Source of the DNA: Streptomyces flaveolus
GTDB taxonomy: Bacteria; Actinomycetota; Actinomycetes; Streptomycetales; Streptomycetaceae
Reading direction: 5' to 3'
Assembly (NCBI RefSeq): GCF_000716535.1
Contig: NZ_JNWV01000019.1
Location: 1-64,000 of the forward strand
DNA length: 64,000 bases
Part shown: positions 31,635-39,462 of the stretch, piece after piece
How positions within the stretch are numbered: the stretch's first letter is position 1
Layout of the letters: each line of letters begins with the position of its first letter
Notes under the pieces: model-generated
The model's database searches: none
Seen by the model: only the letters and a program-made list of their open reading frames with translations
What the model was told of the DNA's origin: nothing
Translations under genes and position numbers: made by a program

Positions 31635-32348
31635 ATGGCCTCGTCCCCGGACGTCCCGTCCACCGGCAACACCCCCGACAGCCCGGGAAGCGACAGCCCG
31701 GTGAACGACACCCTGTCCCAAGCCCCGAACGCCGCGGGGACCACCGCCGGTGGCACCGGACGCGGTCGTGTCCGGGCCCGCCGGGCCGCCGTGATGGCGG
31801 TACCCGCCACCCTGGTCGCCGCCGGCCTCGCGGTCCTCACCGCGCAGGGAGCGCTGGGTGTGCAGTTCTCCATCTCCGGCATGCCGTTCACGGTCACCGC
31901 CACGGAACTCGACGGCACCGGGTTCGAGCAGTTCGGCGGGCTCGACAACATGGCGGAGGGCAGCCCCAACGCCGGGGACACCGGCGGCCAGGTGCTCGTC
32001 GTCACCTCCGCGATCAAGCACGCCACGCTCACCAAGCTGTGCCAGAGCGTCGACCTCGGCGGCACCAACCTGCTGATCACCGCGGGCAGCGGAGCCGAGA
32101 AGGTCAGCGCGACCGACCTGACCACCGACTCCACCGAGCTGTCGGGTGACGCGGCGTTCAACAACATCGAGATCGGCAACGACGCCAGCACGCTGACCAA
32201 GGCGGGCGTGAAGGGTCCGATCGGCGTGTTCAGCCAGCAGGCCGACACCGTGCGGATCGCCCATCTGCGGCAGACCAACTACGCGACCACCGCCGGAGTG
32301 TTCAAGCTTCCTGGCCTCAAGCTGCGCTTCAGCGACTCGGGTTGCTGA
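31635..32348 (+). CDS. DUF6230 membrane-anchored protein
   Basis: Protein of 237 residues. A disordered Ser/Pro/Asn N-terminus and basic RGRVRARRAAV precede one transmembrane segment (VMAVPATLVAAGLAVLTAQGAL). The extracytoplasmic part is beta-rich: VQFSISGMPFTVTATELDG, VLVVTSAIKHATLTKLC, FKLPGLKLRFSDSGC. This is the Streptomyces DUF6230 family, sometimes labelled cholesterol esterase without evidence. Function unknown. ATG 31635 is preferred because GGGAG sits 5 bp before it; 31623 is in frame. It is followed within a few bases by the DUF6114 gene, its usual partner. Confidence 0.85.
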   Translation: MASSPDVPSTGNTPDSPGSDSPVNDTLSQAPNAAGTTAGGTGRGRVRARRAAVMAVPATLVAAGLAVLTAQGALGVQFSISGMPFTVTATELDGTGFEQFGGLDNMAEGSPNAGDTGGQVLVVTSAIKHATLTKLCQSVDLGGTNLLITAGSGAEKVSATDLTTDSTELSGDAAFNNIEIGNDASTLTKAGVKGPIGVFSQQADTVRIAHLRQTNYATTAGVFKLPGLKLRFSDSGC

Positions 32349-32353
32349 TCGCC

Positions 32354-32803
32354 GTGCCGGACCGTCCACATCGGGGACCGAGGCTCGCCTTCCGCGGATG
32401 GCGGACCCGCCGGCCGTTCTGGGGCGGGCTGCTGCTCGCCCTCGGTGGCGCGGAGATCCTGCTCACCGAGAAGGCCTCACTGAAGGTCGTGCTGCACATC
32501 GGCATGCAGGGCCTGGCCGGCTACCTGCTGCCGACCCTCATGGTGCTGCTGGGCCTGCTGATCCTCTTCAACCCCTCCCAGCGGCTCTTCTACTCCATCA
32601 CCGGCATCCTGCTCTCCCTGGGCAGCTGGCTCACCTCGAACCTGGGCGGCTTCTTCATCGGCCTGCTCCTCGGCGCCACCGGCAGCTGCCTCACCTTCGG
32701 CTGGCTCCCGGACCAGGAACCGCGCGTCAGCCGCCGCAAACGCCGCAAGCAGGAGCGAGCCGAGGCCCACGCCCTGACGTCGGAGGGGGCGGGCACGGTC
32801 TGA
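32354..32803 (+). CDS. DUF6114 integral membrane protein
   Basis: Protein of about 149 residues with three to four predicted membrane helices: FWGGLLLALGGAEILL, GLAGYLLPTLMVLLGLLILF, LFYSITGILLSLGSWL, and GGFFIGLLLGATGSCLTFGWL. A basic tail (RRKRRKQERAE) is probably cytoplasmic. It belongs to DUF6114, normally encoded just after DUF6230, and the two may form a complex. The start is GTG 32354, or TTG 32342 overlapping the previous stop; neither has a strong ribosome site. Function unknown. Confidence 0.83.
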   Translation: MPDRPHRGPRLAFRGWRTRRPFWGGLLLALGGAEILLTEKASLKVVLHIGMQGLAGYLLPTLMVLLGLLILFNPSQRLFYSITGILLSLGSWLTSNLGGFFIGLLLGATGSCLTFGWLPDQEPRVSRRKRRKQERAEAHALTSEGAGTV

Positions 32804-32863
32804 GGCGGGGGCGCGGGTGATGGTGCGGGCCGGTGCGGGCTTGGCGCGGGCTCGGTGTGTGCC

Positions 32864-32948
32864 GGGCCGTCCGTTGTGCCGGGCCGTCCGTTGCGCCGGA
32901 CCGTCCGTTGCGCCGGACCGTCCGTTGCGCCGGACCGTCCGTTGCGTC
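32864..32948. repeat. 17-bp tandem repeat, five copies
   Basis: Units GGxCCGTCCGTTGxGxC start at 32864, 32881, 32898, 32915 and 32932. They are nearly identical, so expansion is recent. The array sits in the 554-bp gap (32804-33357) between DUF6114 and Spo0M, in which no gene was recognised. The rest of the gap is GC-rich repeats of GGxCCGG type. Confidence 0.8.
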
Positions 32949-33357
32949 GGGGTGGCAGCGCCAGGTGTCGGTGGCGGAGTAGCCGAGTGACGGTGGCACG
33001 CCGGGCAGCCTCGGTGGCGGCGGCCGCACCCTGCCGGCCCTCGGTGGCGGGTAGTCGAGCCGCGGCCGTGCTCCCTGACTCAGGCCTCCCGGCCGGCCCT
33101 GCCGTTGCCCAAGCGGCGAGGTGCCGAACCCCCGCTTGGTTCGCTGGAGCGGAGTAGGCCGGAGCGGGCCGGACCGCGTCGGACCGGGTCGGAACGGGCA
33201 GCACCGGGCCGGAGCGGGCAGGTCCGGGCCGGATCACGAGCCAGGGGTCCCCCGAACAGGTGACTTGGGAACTTCTTTGCGCTTGCCGGGAGTTCATCGG
33301 GCAGTCGGACGGCGACGGAGAGCCGTCCGGGTAGGCGATGAACGAAGGAGCTACGGC

Positions 33358-34350
33358 ATGGTGTTCAAGAGGCTGCTGGGCGCGATCGGGGTCGGCGGCC
33401 CCTCCGTGGACACGGTGCTGGACGGCGGCGCGGCGCTGCCCGGCGGCACCCTGGCGGGACGGGTGCTGCTGCGCGGCGGTGCGGCGGCCGTGGAGGTCGA
33501 GCACATCGGCCTGGAGCTGATCGCCCGTGTGGAGGCGGAGCACGCGGAGGGAGAGAGCGAGGGCACGGTCGCCTTCGAGCGGTTCATCGTCGGCGGCGGT
33601 TTCCGGCTCGGGGAAGAGGAGGAGCGCGAGCTGCCGTTCAGTGTCCCGCTCCCCTGGGAGACCCCGGTGACCGAGCTGCACGGGCAGCCGCTCGGCATCG
33701 TGCTGGGCGTGCGCACCGAGGTCGCGGTGGCCGGGGCCCGGGACAAGGGCGACCTGGACCCGCTCACCGTCCGCCCCCTGCCCGTGCAGGAGGCCGTGCT
33801 GGAGGCCCTCGGCGCACTGGGCTTCGGCTTCCGCTCGGCCGACCTGGAGTACGGCCGCATCGGCGGTACGGGCCAGCAGTTGCCGTTCTACCAGGAGATC
33901 GAGCTGACCCCGGCGCCCCAGTACGCGCCCGCGGTGAACGAGATCGAGCTGACTTTCCTCGCCTCCCCCATGGGCGTCGAGGTGGTCCTGGAGGCGGACA
34001 AGCGCGGCGGACTGTGGTCAGCGGGGCACGACGCCCTGACCCGTTTCACCGTGCGCCACGAGGACGCGCCGACCCTCGACTGGCAGAGAGAGGTGGACGG
34101 CTGGATCCGCCAGGTGACCGAGCACCGCGACGCCTACGGCAGCCATGCGGCGTACGGCCACGGCGGCGGATACCAGCCCGGTCACCACTCCCCCGACACC
34201 CACCACTCCGGCCCGGGGCTGGGCACGGCCGTGGCCGCGGGCGCGGCGGGCCTCGCCGTGGGCGTCGTGGGCGGCATGGTGGCCGCGGAAGTCGTGGACG
34301 AGATCGGGGACTTCTTCGAGGGAGAGGAGGACGAAGGCGACGAAGGCTAG
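33358..34350 (+). CDS. Sporulation-control protein Spo0M family
   Basis: Protein of 330 residues with an arrestin-like N-terminal fold typical of SpoOM/Spo0M: MVFKRLLGAIGVGGPSVDTV, GGTLAGRVLLRGGAAAVEVE, FSVPLPWETPVTELHGQPL and VRPLPVQEAVLEALGALGF. In Bacillus, Spo0M affects sporulation and division, acting in the cytoplasm near the septum. The C-terminal 80 residues are His/Gly-rich, then hydrophobic (GTAVAAGAAGLAVGVVGGMVAAEVV) and acidic, an actinobacterial extension that may associate with membranes. GAAGGAG precedes the ATG at 33358. It is monocistronic, converging on a TatA-like gene. Confidence 0.9.
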   Translation: MVFKRLLGAIGVGGPSVDTVLDGGAALPGGTLAGRVLLRGGAAAVEVEHIGLELIARVEAEHAEGESEGTVAFERFIVGGGFRLGEEEERELPFSVPLPWETPVTELHGQPLGIVLGVRTEVAVAGARDKGDLDPLTVRPLPVQEAVLEALGALGFGFRSADLEYGRIGGTGQQLPFYQEIELTPAPQYAPAVNEIELTFLASPMGVEVVLEADKRGGLWSAGHDALTRFTVRHEDAPTLDWQREVDGWIRQVTEHRDAYGSHAAYGHGGGYQPGHHSPDTHHSGPGLGTAVAAGAAGLAVGVVGGMVAAEVVDEIGDFFEGEEDEGDEG

Positions 34351-34376
34351 GAGAGGAGCAGGAGGAGGCGGGCCGC

Positions 34377-34556
34377 TCAGCCGGCGGAGCCCCGCGTTCC
34401 GTCCTCCTCCTTCATCGCCTTGGCCTCGCTCTTGAGGATGCGCATGGACTTGCCCAGCGCACGGGCGGTGTCGGGGAGCTTCCGGGACCCGAACAGCAGG
34501 AGGAACACGACCGCGACGATCAGCAGGTGCCAGGGCTCAAGTCCGTTGCGGAGCAT
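34377..34556 (-). CDS. TatA/E-like translocase subunit
   Basis: Protein of 59 residues with the TatA pattern: a short N-terminus, a single transmembrane helix ([17 protein letters not shown]), the hinge [14 protein letters not shown], and an amphipathic Lys/Glu helix ([15 protein letters not shown]). It is shorter than the main Streptomyces TatA (about 90-100 residues) and not near tatC, so it is probably a secondary paralogue. GGAGG lies 6 bp before the ATG. Several secreted proteins in this window might use the Tat route, but no specific link is shown. Confidence 0.9.
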   Translation of the reverse strand: MLRNGLEPWHLLIVAVVFLLLFGSRKLPDTARALGKSMRILKSEAKAMKEEDGTRGSAG

Positions 34557-34913
34557 GACCGCCTCCTTCTTTGTCTCGCTTGTCTCACCTTGCGGCAATG
34601 CTTGCCAGGTTGCGCAACTGTACAACCCGGCCCGGGGGCGGGAAGCACGCGCCCGCCCTGGGGCGGACGGTGGCACCGGGCCGGGCTACGGCACACGCCG
34701 GCTCGTGGCCGTGCCTTCGCCGTCCTGAGGGCCAGGACGTACGGGGCCAGGACGTACAGGGCCAGGGCGTACAGGGCAAGGACGTACAGGGCAGGGACTG
34801 CGGCGAGTGGAAGACGGCCGGCGACGGACAGCGCGGTCATGCCGAGTACGACGCCCCGCGGGCCTGCCGGCAGCCGGGCAAGGGCGAGGGCGACGGCGGT
34901 TCCGGGCCCGGGA
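34557..34913. other. 357-bp gap, no gene recognised
   Basis: It holds the TatA-like leader and a 15-bp tandem repeat at 34731-34795. The frames open here are GC artefacts. It ends at the stop of the ArsR-type gene. Confidence 0.5.
34731..34795. repeat. 15-bp tandem repeat, four copies plus a partial
   Basis: Units GCCAGGACGTACAGG, with single changes, start at 34731, 34746, 34761 and 34776. Being 15 bp, the array keeps every frame open, which produces spurious Tyr/Leu/Ala-rich frames on the minus strand. Confidence 0.8.
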
Positions 34914-35282
34914 TCAGAGGCCGGGGAGCCGGCGGGCCGGGACGGTGGCGGGTGCCTCCCGCTCGGCGAGCCGGCCGACGAGGAGGCGTACGACGTCGAC
35001 CACGGCGGCCTGGTCGGCGGTGTCGACGAAGTAGACCTGGCGGCGGCCCTCGCGGCGGGAGCGGACGAGTCCGGCGAGTTTGAGCTTGGTCAGGTGCTGG
35101 CTGACGGCGGGCAGGGCGCCGCCGACCCGCTCGGCGAGGCCGCTCACGTCGCTCTCGCCCTGGGTCAGCGCCCACACGATGTGCAGCCGGGCGGGCGCGG
35201 CGAGCAGTCCGAAGGCGGCGGCCGCCTCGGCGAGCACCTCGGCGGAGGGGTCCTGGTGGCCGGTGCCGGGCGCTGTCGCCAC
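34914..35282 (-). CDS. ArsR/SmtB-type winged-helix repressor
   Basis: Protein of 122 residues. EAAAAFGLLAAPARLHIVWALTQ, then VSGLAERVGGALPAVSQHLTKLKLAGLVRSRREGRRQVYF, is the ArsR DNA-binding domain with its beta-wing. The alpha-3 ELCVCD metal site is absent, since there is no Cys, and the alpha-5 DxHx10HxxE zinc site is not present. It is therefore probably not a metal sensor of the classical kinds. GTG 35282 follows GGAGGAAGG. It is divergent from terB, and a perfect TTCTAC dyad lies between them. Confidence 0.9.
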   Translation of the reverse strand: MATAPGTGHQDPSAEVLAEAAAAFGLLAAPARLHIVWALTQGESDVSGLAERVGGALPAVSQHLTKLKLAGLVRSRREGRRQVYFVDTADQAAVVDVVRLLVGRLAEREAPATVPARRLPGL

Positions 35283-35395
35283 TGTCGCCTTCCTCCGCTG
35301 GGTTCGCCTGTGGGTCCGTCGCTGTGTTCCGGCCGTGTCCGCCGTGTCCGCGGACTCAGTGTAGGTCTCCGGAACTTCCCGGCCGCCCCATTAGT

Positions 35396-35413
35396 TTCTA
35401 CGTTGCTGTAGAA
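35396..35413. promoter_or_regulatory. TTCTAC-N6-GTAGAA dyad upstream of terB
   Basis: A perfect 6-bp inverted repeat (35396-35401 and 35408-35413) lies in a short AT-richer island 50 bp upstream of terB and 114 bp upstream of the arsR-like start. Its size suits a winged-helix dimer, so the adjacent ArsR-type protein is a candidate binder. Confidence 0.5.
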
Positions 35414-35462
35414 GTTACCGTCAGGCTGCCGGAGCACCCGGCGGCCGATATGAGGAGTGCGC

Positions 35463-35918
35463 ATGGCCCTGTGGGACCGCATCAAGGACTCGGCGTCGCA
35501 GATGCAGACGCAGTTGGTGGCGAAGAAGAACGACCTGAAGAGCGGCGCGTTCCGCGACGCGAGCATGGCGATGTGCGCGCTGGTGGCCGCCGCCGACGGG
35601 ACGGTGGATCCGTCGGAGCGGCAGCGGGTGGCTCAGCTCATCGCCTCCAACGAGGTGTTGCAGAACTTCCCGGCGGACGACCTCCGCCGGCGCTTCGAGG
35701 AGAACTTGAACAAGCTGACGACGGACTTCGCCTTCGGCAAGGTGAGTGTGCTGCAGGAGATCGCCAAGGCGAAGAAGAAGCCGGCCGAGGCGCGGGCCGT
35801 CATCCAGATCGGCATCGTCATCGGTGGCGCGGACGGCGACTTCGACAAGGACGAGCAGGCCGTGGTGCGTGAGGCGTGCTACGCGCTGGACCTGCCGCCG
35901 CACGAGTTCGACCTCTGA
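35463..35918 (+). CDS. TerB-family tellurite resistance protein
   Basis: Helical cytoplasmic protein of 151 residues of the TerB family. FRDASMAMCALVAAADGTVDPSERQRV and GIVIGGADGDFDKDEQAVV each contain an acidic AADG/GADGDFDxxE loop, the paired metal-binding sites seen in TerB structures. It is typically part of tellurite and stress responses with TerD-like proteins, but none is adjacent. ATG 35463 has GAGGAG 6 bp upstream. Confidence 0.93.
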   Translation: MALWDRIKDSASQMQTQLVAKKNDLKSGAFRDASMAMCALVAAADGTVDPSERQRVAQLIASNEVLQNFPADDLRRRFEENLNKLTTDFAFGKVSVLQEIAKAKKKPAEARAVIQIGIVIGGADGDFDKDEQAVVREACYALDLPPHEFDL

Positions 35919-36055
35919 GCGTTCTGTAGTGCGCGTGGATGAGGACACGTGCGACGACCTCGGACGTGCCCTCGTCCACGCCCGCGCTGAACGGCGCTCA
36001 CCGCTCCCGCGCTCGCCACTCCCGCCCTCGCCGGTCCCACGCTCGCCCTTTTCGC

Positions 36056-38110
36056 TCACAAGTCCGCGAGGCGGGGCAGCAGTTCCGTCGCCGTCTCGAT
36101 GTCCGCGGTCAGTGGGCGGTCCTCCAGGCCGGTGGGGAGCACGGCGGCAGCCAGAGTGAGGGCGGGGAGGGCCGGCGGTTCCGGGTGGAGACGCAGGGCC
36201 CTGACGGCGGACACCAGCTCGCAGGCGAGGACGGTGGCGTAGGCGGCGCGGGCCCGTTCCGTCTGGCGGGCCGCCTGCCCGGCGAAGCCGGCGGCCTCCT
36301 CCAGGCCGTGGGAGAGGACGGCGTGCCCGGCGGAGGCCGGCGCGGCGGCGCTGGAACGCAGCTCGGCGAGCGCCGAGTTGGCGGTGTACTCGAGGATCAT
36401 CATGCCGGAGCTGCCGGCCGGCCCGGTGGCGAGAAAGGCGGGCAGGCCGGTGAGGTCGGGGCGGCTCAGCGCGGACAGGCGTGCGGCGGAGAGCTGCGCG
36501 GTCTTCAGCAGGGCGAGGTTGAGGCCGTCCAGCGTCAGCGCGAGGGGGGCGGCGAAGAAGCCGCCGTGGTGGTAGAGATGGCCGTCGGGGGTCAGGACGG
36601 GATTCTCCGACGGGCAGTTGATCTCGGTCTCGACGATCCGGCGCAGCGCGGCCGAGGCGTCGAGGGCGGCACCGTGCACCTGCGGGAACGCACGGAATCC
36701 GTACGGGTCCTGGATCCGGCGGTCCGCCGCGGGGAGCCCGTCCCCCGCGTCCGCCGCCGGGTCGTCGGGCATGCCGAGCAGACGCCGTACCTCGGCGGCG
36801 GCACGAGCCGGGCCGGGGTAGGGCCGCAGGGCGTGCACCGGGGCGGCGTACGCCTCCGGCGAGCCCGACACGGCGGCGAGGGACAGTGCCGCGACCACGT
36901 GCGTGGCCCGCAGCAGCAGCTCGGTCTCGTGCCCGGCGAGGGCGGCCTGTGCCAGGGCGAGGGCGTTGCTGCTGAGCAGCGCGAGGGCGTCGCCGGCTCG
37001 CAGGGTGACCGGAGCGGGCAACTCCCGGCCGGTCCGGTCCCCGTCCCCGACGCCCTGGGGACGGGCCTCGCCGACGTGCACGGCGTCGACCGTCCCGGTC
37101 GGACCCACCGCTGCCAGGACCGTATGCTCCGCACCGACGCCCACACCACCGAGGCCCCCGGCACCGAAAGTCGACCGCTCCCCACCGAGCACACCCCCGC
37201 CCGGCACCTCCCCCAGCCCCGCACCCGGCCCAGCCGCCGCCCGTTCCCCGACGCCCACACCCGCAGCCACCGAGCCGGCACCCGGCCCAGCCACCACCCC
37301 AAGGCTCGGCCCGACGCAGGCCCGGTCCCCTTGCCCGGCACCGACGCCCACACCACCGAGGACCCCGGCACCGGAAGTCGACCGCTCCCCACCGAGCACA
37401 CCCCCGCCCGATACCTCCCCCAGCCCGCCACCCGGCCCGGCCGCCGCCCGCTCCCCAGTGCCCACACCCGCGGCCACCGAGCCGGCACCCGGCCCGGCCG
37501 CCACCCCGAGGCCCGGTCCGACGCCGGTCCGGTCCGCCCTCGGTACGGTTCCGCCCGCGCGAGGTGAGGTCGGTGAGTCGTCCGGTGTCAGCCAAGGGCG
37601 TTCGCCGAGGAGGGTCAGGCCTGTCTGGGCGAGGGCCGTCAGGTCGCCGGTGCCCACGCCGCCGTACACGTTGACCGCCGGGTGCACGCCGAGGCGGAGG
37701 GCGTCGGTGAGGGCGGTGACGAAGGACGGGTGGATGCCGGAGCCGCCGGCGAGGAGCTGGTTGGCGCGGATCGCGAGCATCGCGCGAACCGTGCGGGCCG
37801 GCAGCAGCGGACCGGCCCCGCCCGCGTGGCTGCGCAGCAGACGCAGGCCGTGGGCGGTCTCCTCGGCCGGGTCGACGGCGACCGAGCGGTGCGCGCCGAC
37901 GCCGGTGCCACGGCCGTACCAGCGGCCCGTGGCGGCGAGCCGGTCGGCCGTCTGCCTCGCGCGGCGGACCCGGTCCAGGGCGCCGGGGTCGACGGCGGGT
38001 TCGGCCGTGCCGTCCGCGAGCCGGATCAGGGCGGGGAGGGTGAGGCCGCCGCCGTCGAGCGGGACGCGGGTGTCCCCTGGCTGCGGGGGCACCCGCGTCG
38101 GCACGTCCAC
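36056..38110 (-). CDS. Aromatic amino acid lyase homologue with altered MIO triad and insertion
   Basis: Protein of 684 residues of the HAL/PAL/TAL fold, compared with 500-560 normally. YGRGTGVG near Tyr65 matches the active-site Tyr loop. The cofactor-forming Ala-Ser-Gly triad aligns with Gly153-Thr154-Gly155 in GGVGTGDLTALAQ, so MIO formation is doubtful. Later conserved parts are intact: DALALLSSNALALAQAAL, RIQDPYGFRAFPQVHG, SENPVLTPDG and SSGMMILEYTANSALAELR. Between residues about 175 and 340 there is a Gly/Ala/Val-rich insertion of two 69-residue near-copies. The product may be a degenerate lyase, a pseudoenzyme or an aminomutase-like protein. Whether it is translated in full is uncertain. 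Confidence 0.82.
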   Translation of the reverse strand: MDVPTRVPPQPGDTRVPLDGGGLTLPALIRLADGTAEPAVDPGALDRVRRARQTADRLAATGRWYGRGTGVGAHRSVAVDPAEETAHGLRLLRSHAGGAGPLLPARTVRAMLAIRANQLLAGGSGIHPSFVTALTDALRLGVHPAVNVYGGVGTGDLTALAQTGLTLLGERPWLTPDDSPTSPRAGGTVPRADRTGVGPGLGVAAGPGAGSVAAGVGTGERAAAGPGGGLGEVSGGGVLGGERSTSGAGVLGGVGVGAGQGDRACVGPSLGVVAGPGAGSVAAGVGVGERAAAGPGAGLGEVPGGGVLGGERSTFGAGGLGGVGVGAEHTVLAAVGPTGTVDAVHVGEARPQGVGDGDRTGRELPAPVTLRAGDALALLSSNALALAQAALAGHETELLLRATHVVAALSLAAVSGSPEAYAAPVHALRPYPGPARAAAEVRRLLGMPDDPAADAGDGLPAADRRIQDPYGFRAFPQVHGAALDASAALRRIVETEINCPSENPVLTPDGHLYHHGGFFAAPLALTLDGLNLALLKTAQLSAARLSALSRPDLTGLPAFLATGPAGSSGMMILEYTANSALAELRSSAAAPASAGHAVLSHGLEEAAGFAGQAARQTERARAAYATVLACELVSAVRALRLHPEPPALPALTLAAAVLPTGLEDRPLTADIETATELLPRLADL
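37131..37535. repeat. 207-bp in-frame tandem duplication inside the lyase gene
   Basis: Sequence beginning GCACCGACGCCCACACCACC at 37131 recurs at 37338 with about 90% identity over the unit by eye. 207 bp equals 69 codons, so the frame is kept. It encodes the Gly/Ala/Val-rich loop of the lyase homologue. Confidence 0.85.
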
Positions 38111-38152
38111 GGTCGTTCCTGACAGTTCCTGGTCGTTCTGGTCACTCTGGCC

Positions 38153-38166
38153 GGGACAACTGTCCC
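38153..38166. promoter_or_regulatory. GGGACA-AC-TGTCCC dyad upstream of the lyase gene
   Basis: A perfect 6-bp inverted repeat lies 43 bp upstream of the lyase start and downstream of the binding-protein stop. It may be an operator or the terminator of the upstream gene; another CCGGGACAG follows at once. Confidence 0.35.
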
Positions 38167-38209
38167 GTCGGCCGGGACAGCTCTCCCGCCCCTGTCGAGC
38201 GGTGGGGCC

Positions 38210-39172
38210 TCAGCTCAGTCCCGCCGACTTCAGCCACGCCTTCGCGACGTCCAGCGGGTCCTTGTTCTGGGCCTGCACCTGGGTGTCCAGGTCCAGCAGG
38301 GCCGCGGTGTCGAGCTTGGCGGAGACGGCGTTGAGCGCGTCGACGCCCTCCTTGGACAGCGCGCCCTTGTAGGTGAGCGGCTGGACGTTCTCGAAGCCGA
38401 ACAGGTTCTTCGGGTCCTGCAGGACGACGAACTTCTCCTTGGCGATGTTCGGGTCCGTGGTGAAGATGTCCCCGGCCTGCACGGCGTCCTTCTTCAGCGC
38501 CGCCAGCGTGAGCGGACCGCCCGCGTCCAGCGCCTTGAAGGACTTGAACTCCAGGCCGTAGACGGACTTCAGGCCCACCAGACCCTGCTGCCGGGTCTGG
38601 AACTCCGGCGAGGCACCGATGACCAGGTCCTTGGCGATGTCCTTCAGGTCGGCGATGGAGGACTTCTCGGTGAGGTGGTACTTCTTCGCGGTGGCCGCGT
38701 TGACCGTGATCGAGTCCTTGTCCTGCGCCGGCGCCGGGTTCAGCAGCGTGAGCTTGGAGTCCAGCTTGGCGTTGATGGCGTCCGTGGTCTCCGCGAGGCT
38801 CTTCGGGGCGGCCTTCGGGTCGAGGTAGGCCAGCAGCGCGCCGTTGTACTCGGGCAGGACCGATATGGAACCGTTCTTGATCAGACCGTAGGTGGTCTCG
38901 CGGCTGCCGATGTTCGGCTTGTACGTGACCTTGATCCCCTTGGCCTTGAGCGCCTCGCCGTAGATGTCGGCGAGCAGGGTGCTCTCGGGGAAGTTGTTGG
39001 ATCCGACGACAACGGTGTCGCCGCTGGCCTTGCTGTCGTCCGACAGCGGGTTGTCGGCCTTGCCGTCGTTGGAGGAACAGCCCGCCAGCAGAGCCGTCGC
39101 CGCCGCGAGGGCGACCGCCGCCACGCCTCGGTTCCTCCGGATGGACCTGCTGATGTGGGTCTTGTATGTCAC
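38210..39172 (-). CDS. Osmoprotectant ABC transporter substrate-binding lipoprotein (ProX/OpuCC-like)
   Basis: Protein of 320 residues with a lipoprotein signal (VAAVALAAATALLAGC; the Cys is the lipidated residue). The mature chain fits the glycine betaine/choline/carnitine-binding family: VVVGSNNFPESTLLADIYGEAL, PNIGSRETTYGLI, ISVLPEYNGALLAYL, FTTDPNIAKEKFVVL. It captures quaternary-ammonium osmoprotectants outside the cell. Its permeases and ATPase are encoded at 43631-46079 on the same strand, separated by the divergent conservon. GTG 39172 is chosen because it leaves a normal n-region; upstream frame starts extend into promoter-like DNA. Lys-rich composition differs from its neighbours. 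Confidence 0.92.
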   Translation of the reverse strand: MTYKTHISRSIRRNRGVAAVALAAATALLAGCSSNDGKADNPLSDDSKASGDTVVVGSNNFPESTLLADIYGEALKAKGIKVTYKPNIGSRETTYGLIKNGSISVLPEYNGALLAYLDPKAAPKSLAETTDAINAKLDSKLTLLNPAPAQDKDSITVNAATAKKYHLTEKSSIADLKDIAKDLVIGASPEFQTRQQGLVGLKSVYGLEFKSFKALDAGGPLTLAALKKDAVQAGDIFTTDPNIAKEKFVVLQDPKNLFGFENVQPLTYKGALSKEGVDALNAVSAKLDTAALLDLDTQVQAQNKDPLDVAKAWLKSAGLS

Positions 39173-39462
39173 GCGCTGATCCAATCCAGCCGGTTCTCGG
39201 TCAGTCAAGGGCATCAGATCACCGATTGGCCTCGATCTGCGGTCACTCGTGCACGCAGAGCGGTCTCTTTGTAACGGATTCTTGATGAAAGGTGAGCTGA
39301 TCCGCACCTCAAGAGGGCTGTAGTCTCACCCGAGTTGGTATCGACCACAGCGGTGCGCGGGGCCCGCTTCGGTGTCGTGACGCAGGCGTTCCGGGGGTGA
39401 CGCAGCCCCCAGGTCCGGGAGTGACGGCTCCCTTCGGACAAGACACCCATGAAGGAGGCCCG

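Noticed and set aside
33270..33335. ECF or SigB-type promoter before spo0M (GGGAAC, GGGTAG)
   Set aside because: Spacing between elements does not fit SigR, and no matching -35 was found for GGGTAG.
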